Below are positions 45,853-60,564 of a stretch of DNA of 64,000 nt, in pieces. This DNA is from Metarhizium brunneum (Eukaryota; Ascomycota; Sordariomycetes; Hypocreales; Clavicipitaceae): positions 1,240,001 to 1,304,000 of the forward strand of contig NC_089422.1 of assembly GCF_013426205.1 (NCBI RefSeq), written 5' to 3'. A program made the translations under genes and the position numbers. Numbering within the stretch: position 1 is the first letter of the stretch; every line of letters starts with the position of its first letter. Under the pieces are notes generated by a model. It saw only the letters and a program-made list of their open reading frames with translations, ran no database searches and was not told the origin of the DNA.

Positions 45853-48046
45853 AGGTGGGACGAAAGGCGGAACCTGTACTAATATCACGACAACCGGCTT
45901 TAGAGGCTGACAAATAAGACGATGTCTTCTAGACACCACGTACGTGGCCCTCAGATGTTAATGTAGGCCACTACCAATATGCTCTGCAGAACAGATGAAC
46001 TGAGGATGATGTGTGTACTATTTGCCTTGGATCTAGTGGGTTACATTGTGTTGCCACAAGTATTGAGGCTTACAAAGATGATTAACTATTGCCTTCAGGC
46101 ATGTACGGCTGTATACCCGGCAAGTCCACTGGTGGAGTATTTATCTTTTGCTGCGCACAGTGGGATCGTTGTCAGTTCTGTGACGCAGTGGTTTGGAGTA
46201 GTATAAACAAGGTGGCAATTAGGCAACAGGCTGAACTGCAAGAACATGGACGACAAAAAGTCAACCGGTGTAGTAGTCCTGTCAACATTGAAGTTAATTT
46301 GGTGCCTAGCCCGTAGCACGTGCCAACGTCATTGAGGTGTCAAGGTGGACGGACTACGGCGTTACGCCACCCAAAAGAATTCTGGTGATACTGGCGGCGT
46401 GGCGAGGGCAAAGTTGCCAATATTGGGCCCAGAAATTGCCAAAGTCTGGGAGTCAATGGTCGGAAACTTCTCGGCTGAAAGGAAATGTCAAGGTCAACCG
46501 AATATGGCGCTACGCGCAATGCCCTAAACTGATGACAGATATTGCCCTAAACCTGCTTGTTTCAGATCATCTTGGGTGTTCTCTTCGTTGCAAAGCTGAG
46601 GCATTCTGAACGTCAGCTCCCTACGCGCAAACCTTTTCTTACATAGGAGGCACTGTAATGTAACTGGGCGAAACGCCTGTGTGAGCGACAGTTAAAACGT
46701 CGGCAGGAAGAAGTATTAGATTAGAAGAACTCGAATCGCGGACGTGGAATCAGCAATAAAAAAAGGTGCTACGATCCTGGTGGCAGACTGCTTCTTCACG
46801 CACGTGAGCTGGGCTTGAGCATTCCATCTCCCATCCCATCAGATGGTCGAGGGTTTGTCATGACGTTAATACCACCGGCGTTTGTGCCACAATGGTATGG
46901 TCCCGTGGAAGCAAGTACCTCCGAGGTAAAAGTCTGAGTCGTGGCCAACCCTATTTGTAGGCGGACTGGCCGTCCTATACTTGCGGGGTACCCAGGTAGC
47001 TAAGGCGCCGGTTGGTCGGGGTTGCCTTGGATAGATCCTGTCAATGATGGTTTGCTTCCGCCGGATTACCATGACGGCGCCTAACGTGGAGACGAGGGTT
47101 GTAACTATCTGGTCGTAGGCTTTGGACGGCGCTCTCTCCAGTGATCTATCAACGAGGCTTGCAAGAAGAGCGACGGGAAACTCGCCAGTTTCTGAAGCTT
47201 GGCTTTGACTTTTACACAAAACGGCTGCTAAAGCCAAGGGCGGTGGTCTCCGTACCGAGTACGGAGTAGATCTTGCGATCACTACGGAGTACTCGACAGA
47301 CATCAATGGAAGCCTCTAGGTACTTAGTACCTGGGTACTTCAGTACGCGACGATCGCAGCGTCAAATTTCTAGTGTCTCGTTGGCTAGCGCCTGGGCCTG
47401 GGGGCTGCCGCAATGCTCTGCTAGTGGCTGCCACCAGCTGATCTGGAGCCCCGAGGTGCGCAGGTGCGTCTTGTAAGTGGTCCAGTCGGTGTGCCAGCAA
47501 AAGAGGCAGAGTAAAAAAAAATTTGACCCTCCTCGATTGGGCACTAGCCTCTTTGTGGTGGCCACCCGCGAACCGATTTTTTCCCCTTCCCTTTTTCGCC
47601 TCCAACGTCTCGCTCGTCCCTTTTCCTTTCCTCCCACAAACTCAGACCTCTTTACCACAAAACCTTTCATCTCCCCTCCTCTCATCCTCTCTCATCATCT
47701 AAGGTCATCGTCGAGACCGTCTGTCTTTCCTTTGAAGATTCTGTTTGCTTCTTCGAGGGATCGTGCAAGCACCCGCTGTTTTTCTTTATAATATATCCGG
47801 GGAAGAAACCCAGGAGCACAGGCCCTTCTTTTCTTTCTCTTCTGTCACATCGTTTATAGTACGACTCGGCAGACACGCGGTTCTGATTTCACTCTTTCGT
47901 CTTTTTGCGAGGGTGATTCTCCCTACTACGATCGATTTCTTGTCTCGTTTTTCGCATCTTTTGTCAGATACGAAGAGCATATTTTGCGAAGTCCACGCTA
48001 CGACGAACCGAAGAACCCATACAACAACTCACTCTTCACTTTCAAC
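45853..48046. promoter_or_regulatory. Upstream region and long leader of DED1
   Basis: About 2.2 kb without a supported gene. Two TACGGAGTA motifs lie close together at 47260 and 47283. From 47461 to 48046 the plus strand contains no ATG at all and is rich in CT tracts (CCCTTTTTCGCC, CTTTTCCTTTCC). It looks like a long, scanning-friendly 5' UTR for DED1. Confidence 0.55.
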
Positions 48047-50121
<2,075 letters not shown>

Positions 50122-51294
50122 AGACTTGATCTGCTACCACCATCTTTTCGACCACGATACAGTGGTTGCACATGAATCTGTGCATTTTACACGCACTGTG
50201 ATTTGAACACTGCATTTTTTGTTGCTGATGCATACATTATTTATTTCTACTTGTTGTTTTCTCACTTTATATGTTACTTTTTCAATGGTTTTTTTTGGAC
50301 GGCACGGCGGCATCATGACCTGCGAAGACGGATGAGTGCCTACTAGGTTCACCGGCTTTTTGGCAGTATACGGTCACGGGGCATTCACGAAGCATCTGAT
50401 AGATTGCATTTGTTTTGATTTCGACACCCTCCTCGCTTGATACCCCTTAGACCGAGAGATGGGGGAACTGAAGGCACTGGCGGAAACGTGGTGATATATA
50501 ATGGATCTGAAGAAGAGAAAAGCAGGTCCGGTCATGAGCATCACGATTTCTGTATGTTTCTTTCGCCTAGAGAGGGCGTTGTTTTCCCTTTCCAAGGGGC
50601 ATATTTTTCGCTTTCATGATAGAGGGTCATGGTATCGCCGTACAGATATAGACAAAAGTGGATTTACTCGGTTCTCTGGTCGGAATTGCTCATTTTGGTC
50701 TCTCGATGGAGAGATGTCCGAATGAAAACAGACGAGAGCAATGAACATAGATGTGGAGGAAAGAAAGGTCACTTGGGCCAGTTTTCCTCTGTTTTATATT
50801 CGGAGAGCATGGACGAGGCCGCACTCGACGCATAGGTTATGGATTTTGGTTGGGCACGGCACGCATCAAAGGGCTCTCGTTCTTATTGGCAGCCGTTTTG
50901 CACAGAGGAAATGGGACACCGGACTTGGGTTTTAGAGGATGCCCAGGTCACATTGTCCCGGTTGCTTTGTGCCTCATGAATAGATAGGACAACCAGAGCG
51001 GACTGAGGAGTCCAAAATAAAAAAAGGACAGACGCTTTTTTGCAACATTCGATTCTTTGGTGCCTCTACATTTTGACCAAATCTAGGTTTTAGTGACGTG
51101 ATGGATTTCCAATAGGCCGGCATTTCATTAGGAAGATGGCGTAGGGACACTGTGGGCAACAGGAGGATGGTGCGTGCTCTGCATGTGTCGTTAAGTTTAG
51201 TTCGTAATCTATCGTAACATCTGCTATGAAGGAGCTGTAGACTTCTACCAATACTAAGAACAAGGCAGAAAAAGGAACACACAAAAGTAAGTCA
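50122..51294. other. Convergent 3' region of DED1 and the Ca2+-ATPase gene
   Basis: About 1.2 kb, T-rich just after DED1 (50205-50300), consistent with 3' UTR and polyadenylation signals. Short frames have no recognisable product. Confidence 0.45.
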
Positions 51295-54200
51295 TCACGG
51301 CGAGCGGCCCCTTTCGACATGAGTCGGCTCAACAACAGCCGGCAGTGGCTCATCCACCACAATAGCAGGCGCATTTACCCGCGGCTCAGGAGCATCGCCG
51401 TCGACGCGGCCCTCTTCCCTCTCCGCCTCATCGCCTCTCTTTGACCTCTTCAACCCGCCGACGAGCCTCGCCCACACCCGCCCCGAAGCACGATACACGG
51501 CGACAAAGGGGTTGCCCACGACGCCGGCAGCCGCGCCAAACCACTCATCCCGGAACATGCGCACCAAAACAGCCCACGGGAGACATATGCATGCCACCAA
51601 AACCGAGATGGCCCACTGGTCGCTGGTTAACCCGCTGGGGCTGATGGCGAAGGGGCTGCCGCCGACGAATATAATGGCTACTTGAAGGCCTACCATGAGA
51701 ACGTTAATCAGGATAAAGAAGTAGTTGCGGTGGATGCCCTCAAAGATGTTGAGCTTATTATCGAGGCGCCGGCTATTGAACTCGTTGAATATTTGCATCC
51801 ATACAAAGGTGTTGAAAATGAGGGTGTCGAGCTGCAGCCGGACTTGGGGATCGTCGGTGTTGTAATTGAGGAGGCTGCCGCCGGCAAAGTACAAGGTGAA
51901 TGTGGCGGCGAGTTGGAATATAGACTGTCCGATGATCATTTTCCACATCTACAAGGCATTGTCAGCTTTGAGGGAGGCTGTGGAGGAAGAAAGAAAGAAA
52001 GAGGGGGGAGACTATACGTTTGTAGTGATGAGAGGTGCCTTTTTGCCCTGGGGCGGACGGTCGAGGATCTTTTCGGTTGGGGGATCCGTGGCCAGCGCCA
52101 GGGCGGCAAAGGTGTCCATGATGAGGTTGACCCAGAGGAGTTGGACGGCTTTGAGGACAGACTTCATGTCTGGGTCGTAGACGGCGGTGGTAAAGGCGAG
52201 GACAACGGCGGTGATGTTGACGGTAATTTGGAACTGTGGGAGGTCAGCATGCTACGAGATGGCCGTGACAAAGGGGGAGGTGGCTGTTACCTGGAGGAAC
52301 TTCTGGACGGCGTCGTTGACGGCTCTTCCCCATTTCAAGGCTGTTACAATGGATGTGAAGTTGTCGTCCATGAGGACAATGGCGGACGCCTCCTTGGCGA
52401 CTTCTGTGCCCGAGATTCCCATTGAGAAGCCGACATCGGCTGCCTTCAGAGCCGGTGCGTCGTTGGTTCCATCGCCCGTCACTGCAACCGTCTCGCCGAG
52501 CTCCTTGAGCTTGGTGACTAGAACCCGCTTGTCTTCTGGAGATGATCGGGCGAGGACCTGCAGCTTGGGCAGCACGGCTTCCATGTCTGGGTCGTTGAGC
52601 TTTCGAAAGACGGGACCTTCCATGACGACGCCGCCTTGGGTATAAATCCCACACTCGGCGGCAATGGCTCTCGCCGTGACAATGTTGTCGCCTGTCACCA
52701 TGCGGACTACGACGCCTGCGTGCTGGGCTTTGCGCACAGCCTCGGGGACGCCTGGGCGGACGGGATCCTGGATGCCTACCACGCCGAGGAACACGAGATC
52801 GCAAAGGAGGGAAGGGAACTTTGCCTGGCCGTCTGCTATTTCAGCGTGCGCGGGGGGCCACGATTCGTAGTCTTTGTAGACGAGACCGATAGTTCGGAGG
52901 GAGTTGCTTGCGTACTGCTCAATGGTGGAGAGAAGTTGGCGTCTTTTAGCGGTCGCGAGGTCGTCTTCCGCGAGAGATTGCGGATCGGCAATGGCAGAGC
53001 AGTATCCAAGGAGAATCTCCGAGGCCCCCTTTACCAGGAGGCGGTATCCGGAGCCGTCTTGGAGACGAACCACGGAGCCCATGCACTTCTTGTCGGAGTC
53101 AAAGGGGAACACGCGCACGACCGTCTCGTTGGCACGCGTCTCGGCCAGAGACTGCAGGCCGAGATGATCCCTGGCGAGCTGGAGGAGAGCGGTTTCAGTC
53201 TTGGACCCGATGAAGGCGGGCTGGCCGTTCTCTTCGCCTTCAAAGGCGGTCGAGTTGACGGCAACGGATTGCGTGAGCAGGGACTTGGTGTCAGGAGGAA
53301 GCTGGGATGCCCACTGGGAAACAGACTCCGTCTCTGACTTGGAGAAGCTGGTTGTGCCGAAAGTACCGGCCACAACAGTCATTTTGTTGGTCGTCTACAA
53401 GCAGAATTAGTTGAATATTCTCGTGGTTAAGTCCCGAGTAAGGGGCGTTGTCTACTTACCAAAGTACCCGTCTTGTCGGAACAAATCGTCGTGGCATTGC
53501 CCATGGTCTCGCACGCACGTAGCATTCGCACCAGGTTATTCTCCTTGAGAAGTCTCGTCGTTGCAAATGCAAGTGCAAGCGTGACAGCCAGGGGCAAGCC
53601 CTCGGGTACAGCCACCACTATGATCGTGATGGCGACGATGAGAATGTCCATGAATGCAGAGGCCTTTACGGCCGAGGAGCGATCGTCGTTGGGAAGGTCG
53701 ACGAGGAAGCGGACGAGCAAAATGAAGAAGAGGAGGGCGGCGGCGGCGCTACCGAGCTTGGCGATGGCCAAGGCGAGACCTTGGAGTTTCTTTTGTAGGG
53801 GCGTGTCCTCGACCTCGGTGCGGACCGACATCATGATCTTGCCAAAGGACGAGTTTACACCGACCGAGGTGCATACAAACGTGCCCATGCCTGGAGAATT
53901 GTCAGGAATTTGGTGTTCGTGAGATCGATCGGGGGAGACTTACCTTCAAGGACTTTTGCGCCGGAGATGATGAAGGGATCCAACTTTCTGGGGTTGTGGC
54001 CGGCTTCCAAGGCCCTCATGACGTGGTCGCCGCCCGTCTTCTTGAGCGCATCCGACTCACCCGTCGCAGAAGACTCGTCACACTTGACATCGTGGCCGTC
54101 GATAAAGATACCATCCACAGGGATCAAGTCGCCGGGTTCCAGGTGCAGCACGTCGCCGACCAGAATGTCGTGGACGTTGATCATGAATGATTTCCCCGAG

Positions 54201-54988
54201 CGTATGACCTTGATCTCGCGGTCCTCCTTCTTAGCGTTGAGCTTCACAAACGCCTTTTCCTTTTGCCAATCATTGAGAGAGGCAACAGCAGTAACGACGA
54301 TGATGGCAACGCAGATGGCTACGCCTTCGACCCAGTCTACTGGCGGCGGAGCACCAGGCTCCTTGTGCACACCAAATGTTTCGTATAAGCCCAGGGCGAG
54401 GGAGATGACGGCCGCCACGGTCAGCAAGATGAGGACCTTGTCGTTGTACGCATTCCACATCAGCTTCCACAAGGGGGTCGGCTTCTTTGCAGGGAGGATA
54501 TTGCGCTTGTACACGCGGATGCGGTCGGTGAAGGCCTCGGACGAATGGTTTGGGTTGGGGGCAGACTTGTCCTCGCCGATGCTGCTCAGAGCCGACGAGC
54601 GGACGGCTTGGTCAAAGGAGATGGCGCCAGGGACAGATGTCTCGTCGACGTTGAGGCCGCTGGCCGTGTCTGTCTGCAAGCCCTTTGCGATGCCACGCAG
54701 GCCGCCCAGGGCTTGGAAGGCGGCCAGGGACTTGGGATCCAAGAGCTTGCTCAGCTGGCCTGGGGAGAAGGCGAACGGGTTGTTCTCCACGCGGAAATAC
54801 TCTTCGGTGCCGGGATCTGGCCGCAGGGCCGCGGAGAGCTCATCGCTGATGCTGGCCGTCCGGCTGGTGGCCACGGTCGGGGTGAGGAAGGGATTCGACG
54901 AGGCAGACGTGATTGTATCCGCGGAGCTGAGGGCGCGAGGCCGCCCGCCGACCTGCAGCAGGGACGAGGAGGACTTTTCACTCGCCAT
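51295..54988 (-). CDS. PMC1: P-type Ca2+-ATPase, vacuolar PMC1 type
   Basis: Predicted 1149-aa membrane pump (yeast Pmc1 1173 aa) moving Ca2+ from cytosol into the vacuole or out of the cell with ATP. Exons are 54988-53944, 53890-53460, 53394-52291, 52233-52018 and 51948-51295. The N-terminal 150 residues are Ser-rich and cytosolic. M1-M2 lie near [20 protein letters not shown] and [16 protein letters not shown]. The actuator motif is ATGES. M4 contains the Ca2+ site [16 protein letters not shown], and ICSDKTGTL carries the phosphorylated Asp at about 487; an intron falls directly after this motif. ATP-site and hinge motifs follow: [22 protein letters not shown] and [22 protein letters not shown]5-M10 include [21 protein letters not shown] and [15 protein letters not shown]. 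The C-terminal tail is short, basic then acidic, with no clear calmodulin site. Paralogue assignment within the PMC1/PMR group is by similarity only. Confidence 0.93.
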
Positions 54989-57900
54989 GATGTATCTTGT
55001 GAGCGGCGATACGGCGGCATGTGACGCTTCAAGGACGCAATGTGGTGGATGTTGATGACTTGATGCTGCACGGCGGCGTCTGCCAGCACTCACAAAACAG
55101 GGACGAGCGAGGGCAGTTCATGAGATGCCAAACCGGCCGCGAGTTTCAGAGACGTATTCAGAGGCTGAAACTCTGCGGCCTCGACAGGAAGCGAGGCCAG
55201 ATGATAATCGACAATGGGCGCGCCGGCAAAGTGTACGTGTGTCGTTGGCGGAGATGGGGGAGGCTGCGCCTCGTTCGCCTCCTCTCGCAGCCCGTCCATG
55301 GATGAGCCAAGATATTATGTGCTCGCACGCCTGTCGCGGCCAGTGCTGGACTCAGCGCTCTCTCGTCAGACTTTGTCCACTTTCCCATGGCAAAGGGGCG
55401 CAGCATTGGACAGAGTTTTTTCGTCCGTCTCTGTGTGGTTTGGCGACGACGGCCAAGACTTTTGGCGTCGGCTTAGACGTCGAATGGCGGTTGCCCGATT
55501 GGGAAGGTTTGGCCTGCGTCAACCTTTGAACCTTCCCAGTTCCCACCGCCACCGATTAAGCTTGTTTGGTGGCGTTTGCCCAAACGTCGGCGACAGAGCG
55601 GCTTTGAGTCGTTTTCCTGGCGAATGAAATGGCTTTGACCGAGTTGAGTTGGTTGGTTGAGGTTTCATTGTTGGCTCTTTACCCTCAGCGTTCCATAAAC
55701 GTTTACACGTTGACCTTATTGGGGCGTGATTTAGTTGTCGGAGCGACTAGACTGCTCTTTGTTTGAAATACCTGAGCCTCGAAGCACCTCGACTCTCTTG
55801 CAAACACAGCCTCCATCGGCGGCCGGACTAGGTGCTGGACATGATGAGCCCGGTCGGCTACAGTCATACCCGGCATAGTGCCATCTTTTGCGAGAGATGC
55901 AAAGCTGACCCAAACTTGGTATACTCTTCCACCGAAAATCAAAATCCGACACTTGATACATGCCGTGGTGCTGCCGTCCACTGTCATCGCATGCGAAACA
56001 AACAATGTTTTCCTGCTATAGAGACAACTACATCGTGGCTGTGATGGTTTCCAGCTTCATTTTAAATATGGTTCACACACGCTCGCTCAAATTAACGAAC
56101 ACGAAGCCACCGGAGAATATCCCAGAGTCGAGAGTTGCATCTTGCCAACTATCAGGTACTTATCGCCCGAAAAGAAACCAAAACTCGGCATCTACTGCCT
56201 CTTGGCAATGACCAATAAAGCCAAGTCAAACATTAGCTTGATTTGACTTCTGCAGAAAGGCTTGATACGAAGTGTGAGTGCATAGTGCCCTTGATGGCAA
56301 ACTCACCCAGCAAAACAGCGGAAACAACGGACCTGTGTAAGTTGGTGCGGCGAGGTCATCCGCATGTCCGGGCCATGGGGCGTGCCTACTCTTGTGAGGC
56401 AGTGCAAGCGGGGTTGGTCATGATATTCGGAAGGAATAAGCGTGTAATCAAGTCTCCGTCATGACAAGATGGTATGTGTTGTGACAAGTAACCTGTACAA
56501 AACTGCCGAATATTGTGTAACCTGGCTGTGATTTTGACGACCACGAGCCTTAAAGGATAGCGATGAGGCAGTGTATCCGGTGTTGGATGCCAGAAAAACT
56601 CTTGTATATGCTGAGTATATTGAAACTCTAATGGTGATGCGCCGACATGTTTCGCGAAAGTCGTTGGACTTGACGATGCTTGCACCTTGGGCCGCCAAGC
56701 CAGGTAGAATCAAGATCGTGCCTCGTCAACCGATCAATCCATTTAGCTCGCAGGGCTGTGCAAATGTTGGCGATGCCGCAAATTTGCAGGAAATAAGGTT
56801 GTTGATGAGGCCAAATCGGCTGAATCTACTCTCCCATCGTGATGATACTTGGTGCGTATCATGGAGTATAGCGGTTTACTTGCCGCCAAGACTCGATTAA
56901 CTCACCACGGTAAGAAATGGAAGCAAGGACAGACCTCCTCTCTAGGTGGCGGCGGCTGTGCAGCAAGATGCGGAGCAATTTATCAAGAAAATTATCCTGA
57001 GCGCGTCATCCCTGAACGCTGAGGAGGGCCAGTCGCCTGCGCTGGATATCGTGACACGGTGACACTCTGAGTTCGCTTGCGGCTGAGTGGAGGTGTCAAG
57101 TTCGGCTTGGACACATGCCCTCATGCATATGCAGCTGGGGGGGTATCTGATGCACCAAAAAAAAAGATTGCAGCTCATCAGCTCGGACATGGTCTGAAAG
57201 CAAGGCACCGAATAGCCATGGCTCGACTTGGATTGCCACCCTTCTCCGAGATGATGTGTGTCTTGTGGCTTTGGGTCCCCAGCCAACATGTTCGCCTTGA
57301 CACTTTCCAAACCAACTAGTGTCGAATCTGTGCCCTTGATAGGAACTCCCAGTTCTTATCGCGTCGTCGGATCGTGAGCTAGTCGTCGGGAGGCCTCTCT
57401 TCTCCACCACGTGCAATTCATGTAGGAGGAGCCTGCAGTCCCAACCCTCCACTTAAGCTTAAACAAACGCCTTCCCCTCTCGGAGCATAGAAAGGTGGAG
57501 AAGACGATGCATCTAGCCAGGACGACTCGGGAGCGGGCGGGTGTTTTCGTTCCTGTTGCGGTGAGACGAGCCGTCTGCCAAGAGTGGCGCAGCAGCTCTC
57601 CCCCATCAGAGCTCTTGAGAACGCAGTCTGTGACGAGTTTCAGACCTGTTGGAGGCTGTCGTATGGTTGAACTGCGTATATATGCTGCCAGTTGCTGGTG
57701 TGTGTGCCGCAGATTAAAGTTGGACATTGAATGTCAACCAAGTTTGTTGTTTCTGGCAAGTTTGCAGCCCCCACTTCCCCGCACAACTTGGCGAGCCAAA
57801 TCTGGGGGTAAATAATCCTTGCCAGTTCGAGGTGTTAATGCCGAATGTCTGGGTTCTACCAAACTGATGCCACACTGCCTTGATGAAAAAGAGAGAAAGA

Positions 57901-58188
57901 GGGAGAGAAAAAGACTTTGTAACCGCCGGTTTGTTTTCGATGGCGTTTGTTTCGGCTGAGAACCTCCCCCCCTCTCATGAGTGACATGAGTGCTTGCTTT
58001 CCCTGAATCTAAATTGTTCCATATCTTGAACTGGGTATATGTAAAGCTTACACAGCCCGCGAACTCTGTCGATCATGCTATGTGAACCGCTCCACCAAGG
58101 GTACAACTTGATGTAACATCTGTGATGAGTCTTTAATTTTTGATCCATTTTGCAATATTCGTGACAAGTGCTTAGGCAATGAGGAACC
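54989..58188. other. Long intergenic region upstream of the Ca2+-ATPase gene
   Basis: About 3.2 kb. The first kilobase is the probable promoter and leader of the ATPase gene. Frames of 100-137 codons on both strands (55125-55627, 56571-56900, 57356-57727) have no recognisable domain. Composition becomes slightly more AT-rich towards 58 kb, leading into the pseudogene. Confidence 0.4.
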
Positions 58189-59500
58189 ATGAGCTTCGAT
58201 CTCCACGCTAAAGGGACCAACGATCCCCAAGACGTGAGGAACTGGCGGATCCATATGATTGCAATCCTTGCGTCAATGTCCAGGGAACAGCCGTCTCGCT
58301 ATCTCAACGAGGTCACTGAATGCTGAGCCAAAACACGCAGTGAGATATGACACATCTGTCTTAGGCGGCACCATGGCCTTGGACTCGTTCAGGCAAGACT
58401 TTGGCCTGGCAGATGTATCCGTGACGTACAGAGATACGCTCCGAGGAAACATTGTATCGACATTTCAGGCAAGTTGTCTTTGGGTCGCTGTTGACTTTTC
58501 CCCTCGCCGCCTTCTATCCGCGGAAGACTCATCGGTATCCTTGAAGTGAGTCCATCTCGCTGGCCCGAGTAGATTGAGTATGAAAATGGGAGCAACAAGT
58601 CAGAGCTGACCAAGGCCTCTGGATTGCCTCTCAAGCAGGTGGTAGGCTTGGCTTCGGGGTGAGTGCACTTGGGTTCGCCCGTCGGCCTCGATTTGTGCTT
58701 GCCAACTCTACTTCTAGATCAACTACGCCCCAAACGTTTTGCTACAGGGCTCTATGATATCGCAAATACCATTGGAATGATGATTTTCTCGGTGTGGCTG
58801 GTCGAAAAGGTTGCCCGGAGGAATGGCTTGATCTGGGGTGCGTTTGTAGGCAGTGTGCCGATGTGGTATATTGGCGCATATGTCATGAGGGCAGACCCGA
58901 CGCAGGCTGCTGCAGCAGGCGATATGAATTGCCATGGATGGGGCCTTCTTGCCATGGGTAAGCCATCTCTCTTGTATAGCACAAGGGTCTTGTTACTGAT
59001 CAGTGATGATTGCCAAGTCTGTGTTTACTCGTACGGCATGGTCTACTGTGCTACTTGGCAGGGTATTACGTGGGTGTACTGTAGAAAAATCTTCCTCATT
59101 GGTAAGGAAACAAACATACCACGCGAAAAATGAATATTGTGCCACTGATATCGGGATAGACATCCGAATGCTTTGCACGGCCATAGCTATGGCCGACCAG
59201 TGGTTTTAGAGTTTTCTGGTCTCAAGAACCACGCCATACATTATTACTTCTCTGGGGTACAGAACATACGTGATCTTTGTAGCCTTGGTGGTGGCTATGG
59301 GATTCTGGGCGCTATTCTTTATTCCAGAAACCAAGGGTGTGTGCCGATTGTCCAAAATGTGGCAACATTGCTCTAGCTCTATAAAGGTCTCGCTTTTGAA
59401 GATATGGATAGATTGTTCATGAAAAGCACAGTGAAGACAGTTTGGCAATCCCTTGCTCGGAGAAGGACAATGGAGAATGTTCTCGAGAGCGACCAACTAC
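58189..59500 (+). pseudogene. Broken MFS sugar-porter (hexose/quinate-permease-like) gene
   Basis: Fragments of a 12-helix sugar transporter lie in different frames. The start is recognisable (NDPQDVRNWRIHMIAILASM), then a stop. In a second frame come RYDTSVLGGTMALDSF, RDTLRGNIVSTFQ and then a shift into a frame reading GSLLTFPLAAFYPR. The middle of the protein (about helices 3-7) is missing. From 58735 the second half appears: GLYDIANTIGMMIFSVWLVE, NGLIWGAFVGSVPMWYIGAY, VYSYGMVYCATWQGITWVYC, RMLCTAIAMADQWF followed by TAG where TGG is expected, SRTTPYIITSLGY, VAMGFWALFFIPETKG and a C-terminal EDMDRLFMKSTVKTVW. Internal deletion, frameshifts and stops make it non-functional. The lost substrate could have been a hexose, quinate or disaccharide. 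Confidence 0.85.
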
Positions 59501-60564
59501 TTGCATGCCGAGTAGTGAAAAAAAGGAGGCCGCGAAGCAGGTAGAGAGAGTCTTATTCTAACAGTAAGCAGTGTATTCTAGAGCTGAGAAAGACTTCTAA
59601 ATCATTGCCAATAGTACTCCAGATCTCCGTTCTACCATGGCCGATTCTGCAAGTAGAGAAGATAGTTACGCGCTTCATTCTTCAACTAACATTTTATTTC
59701 CAGCTCCAATTCTATACATATACGACTTAAAGTCAGAATTGCGAACCCAGAACAGCGTCCTTTAAGATAATTCCTGAATTAAGCAAAGCCGGAATAGAAG
59801 TGCTCAACTAAAACTTTCAGCTTTGCCTCTTTTATAAGAGTCTCTAAGTGCTACGCTACTATAATCACAAACCTCATGGAAATTAAACTCAACTTATAAT
59901 TAGTTAAAAGGATCTTAAATTACTATTACCAACTAGACTTTTGGCTCTAATGAATATCATTATAGACTTTTGTGATCCTGTTACTTCCGTGTTAAAGATT
60001 GTAGGCACCTTCCAGTTGTTACTGACGCCTCCAACACTATAAGAAACTTCCAAAAAAAAAAAGTGCCGCGAGTAAAACGCTCGCCGCAGGCGGTATCACA
60101 CCGCTACTCAAAGGCTATGATCACGGGACCTAGGGCAGAGGCTCGCACCACTTCTTGTATAAATAGAGCGCTTTGGTTAACTAGGCCTTGAGAAAAACCA
60201 AGGACCTTTAATACTAAAGACTGTTATCCGATGAATTGAGTTATGTTACTCCAAGCCTTAGCCCTTGTCACACAAATCAACTCGGATAACTTTGCTAGTG
60301 GTTAATATAGACGCAAAGCCAAGCCGACAAAATGATACACTCAGCATAACCAGCTAAATAGTGTATTCTTTGGGCTGGCGAAATTATCGTTGCTATGTGG
60401 CCGCATAGTTGGCCCGGAGATTACGAGAAAATATCAAACATGACTGCAAAGTTGCACCCAGCCATGAGGTAAGTTGGAAGGAAAGAGCCGACATGGGCCA
60501 AAAAGTTCAAGACTCACGTCTCTTGCATGGTGAATCATCCACATGGAGCAAATTCAATGCGCAA
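59501..60564. other. AT-rich non-coding block, possible decayed repeat
   Basis: About 1 kb with much higher A/T content than the rest (for example 59700-60000) and almost no open frames of useful length. An island at about 60055-60170 is more balanced and contains CGCTCGCCGC and GTATAAATAG. The block follows the broken transporter directly, which suggests local decay, possibly RIP of a repeat. I recognise no terminal repeats, integrase or transposase remnant, so no element is named. Confidence 0.45.

Noticed and set aside
53910..55055. 381-codon plus frame opposite the Ca2+-ATPase
   Set aside because: Antisense to conserved pump motifs; the pump is certain and the shadow has no domain.
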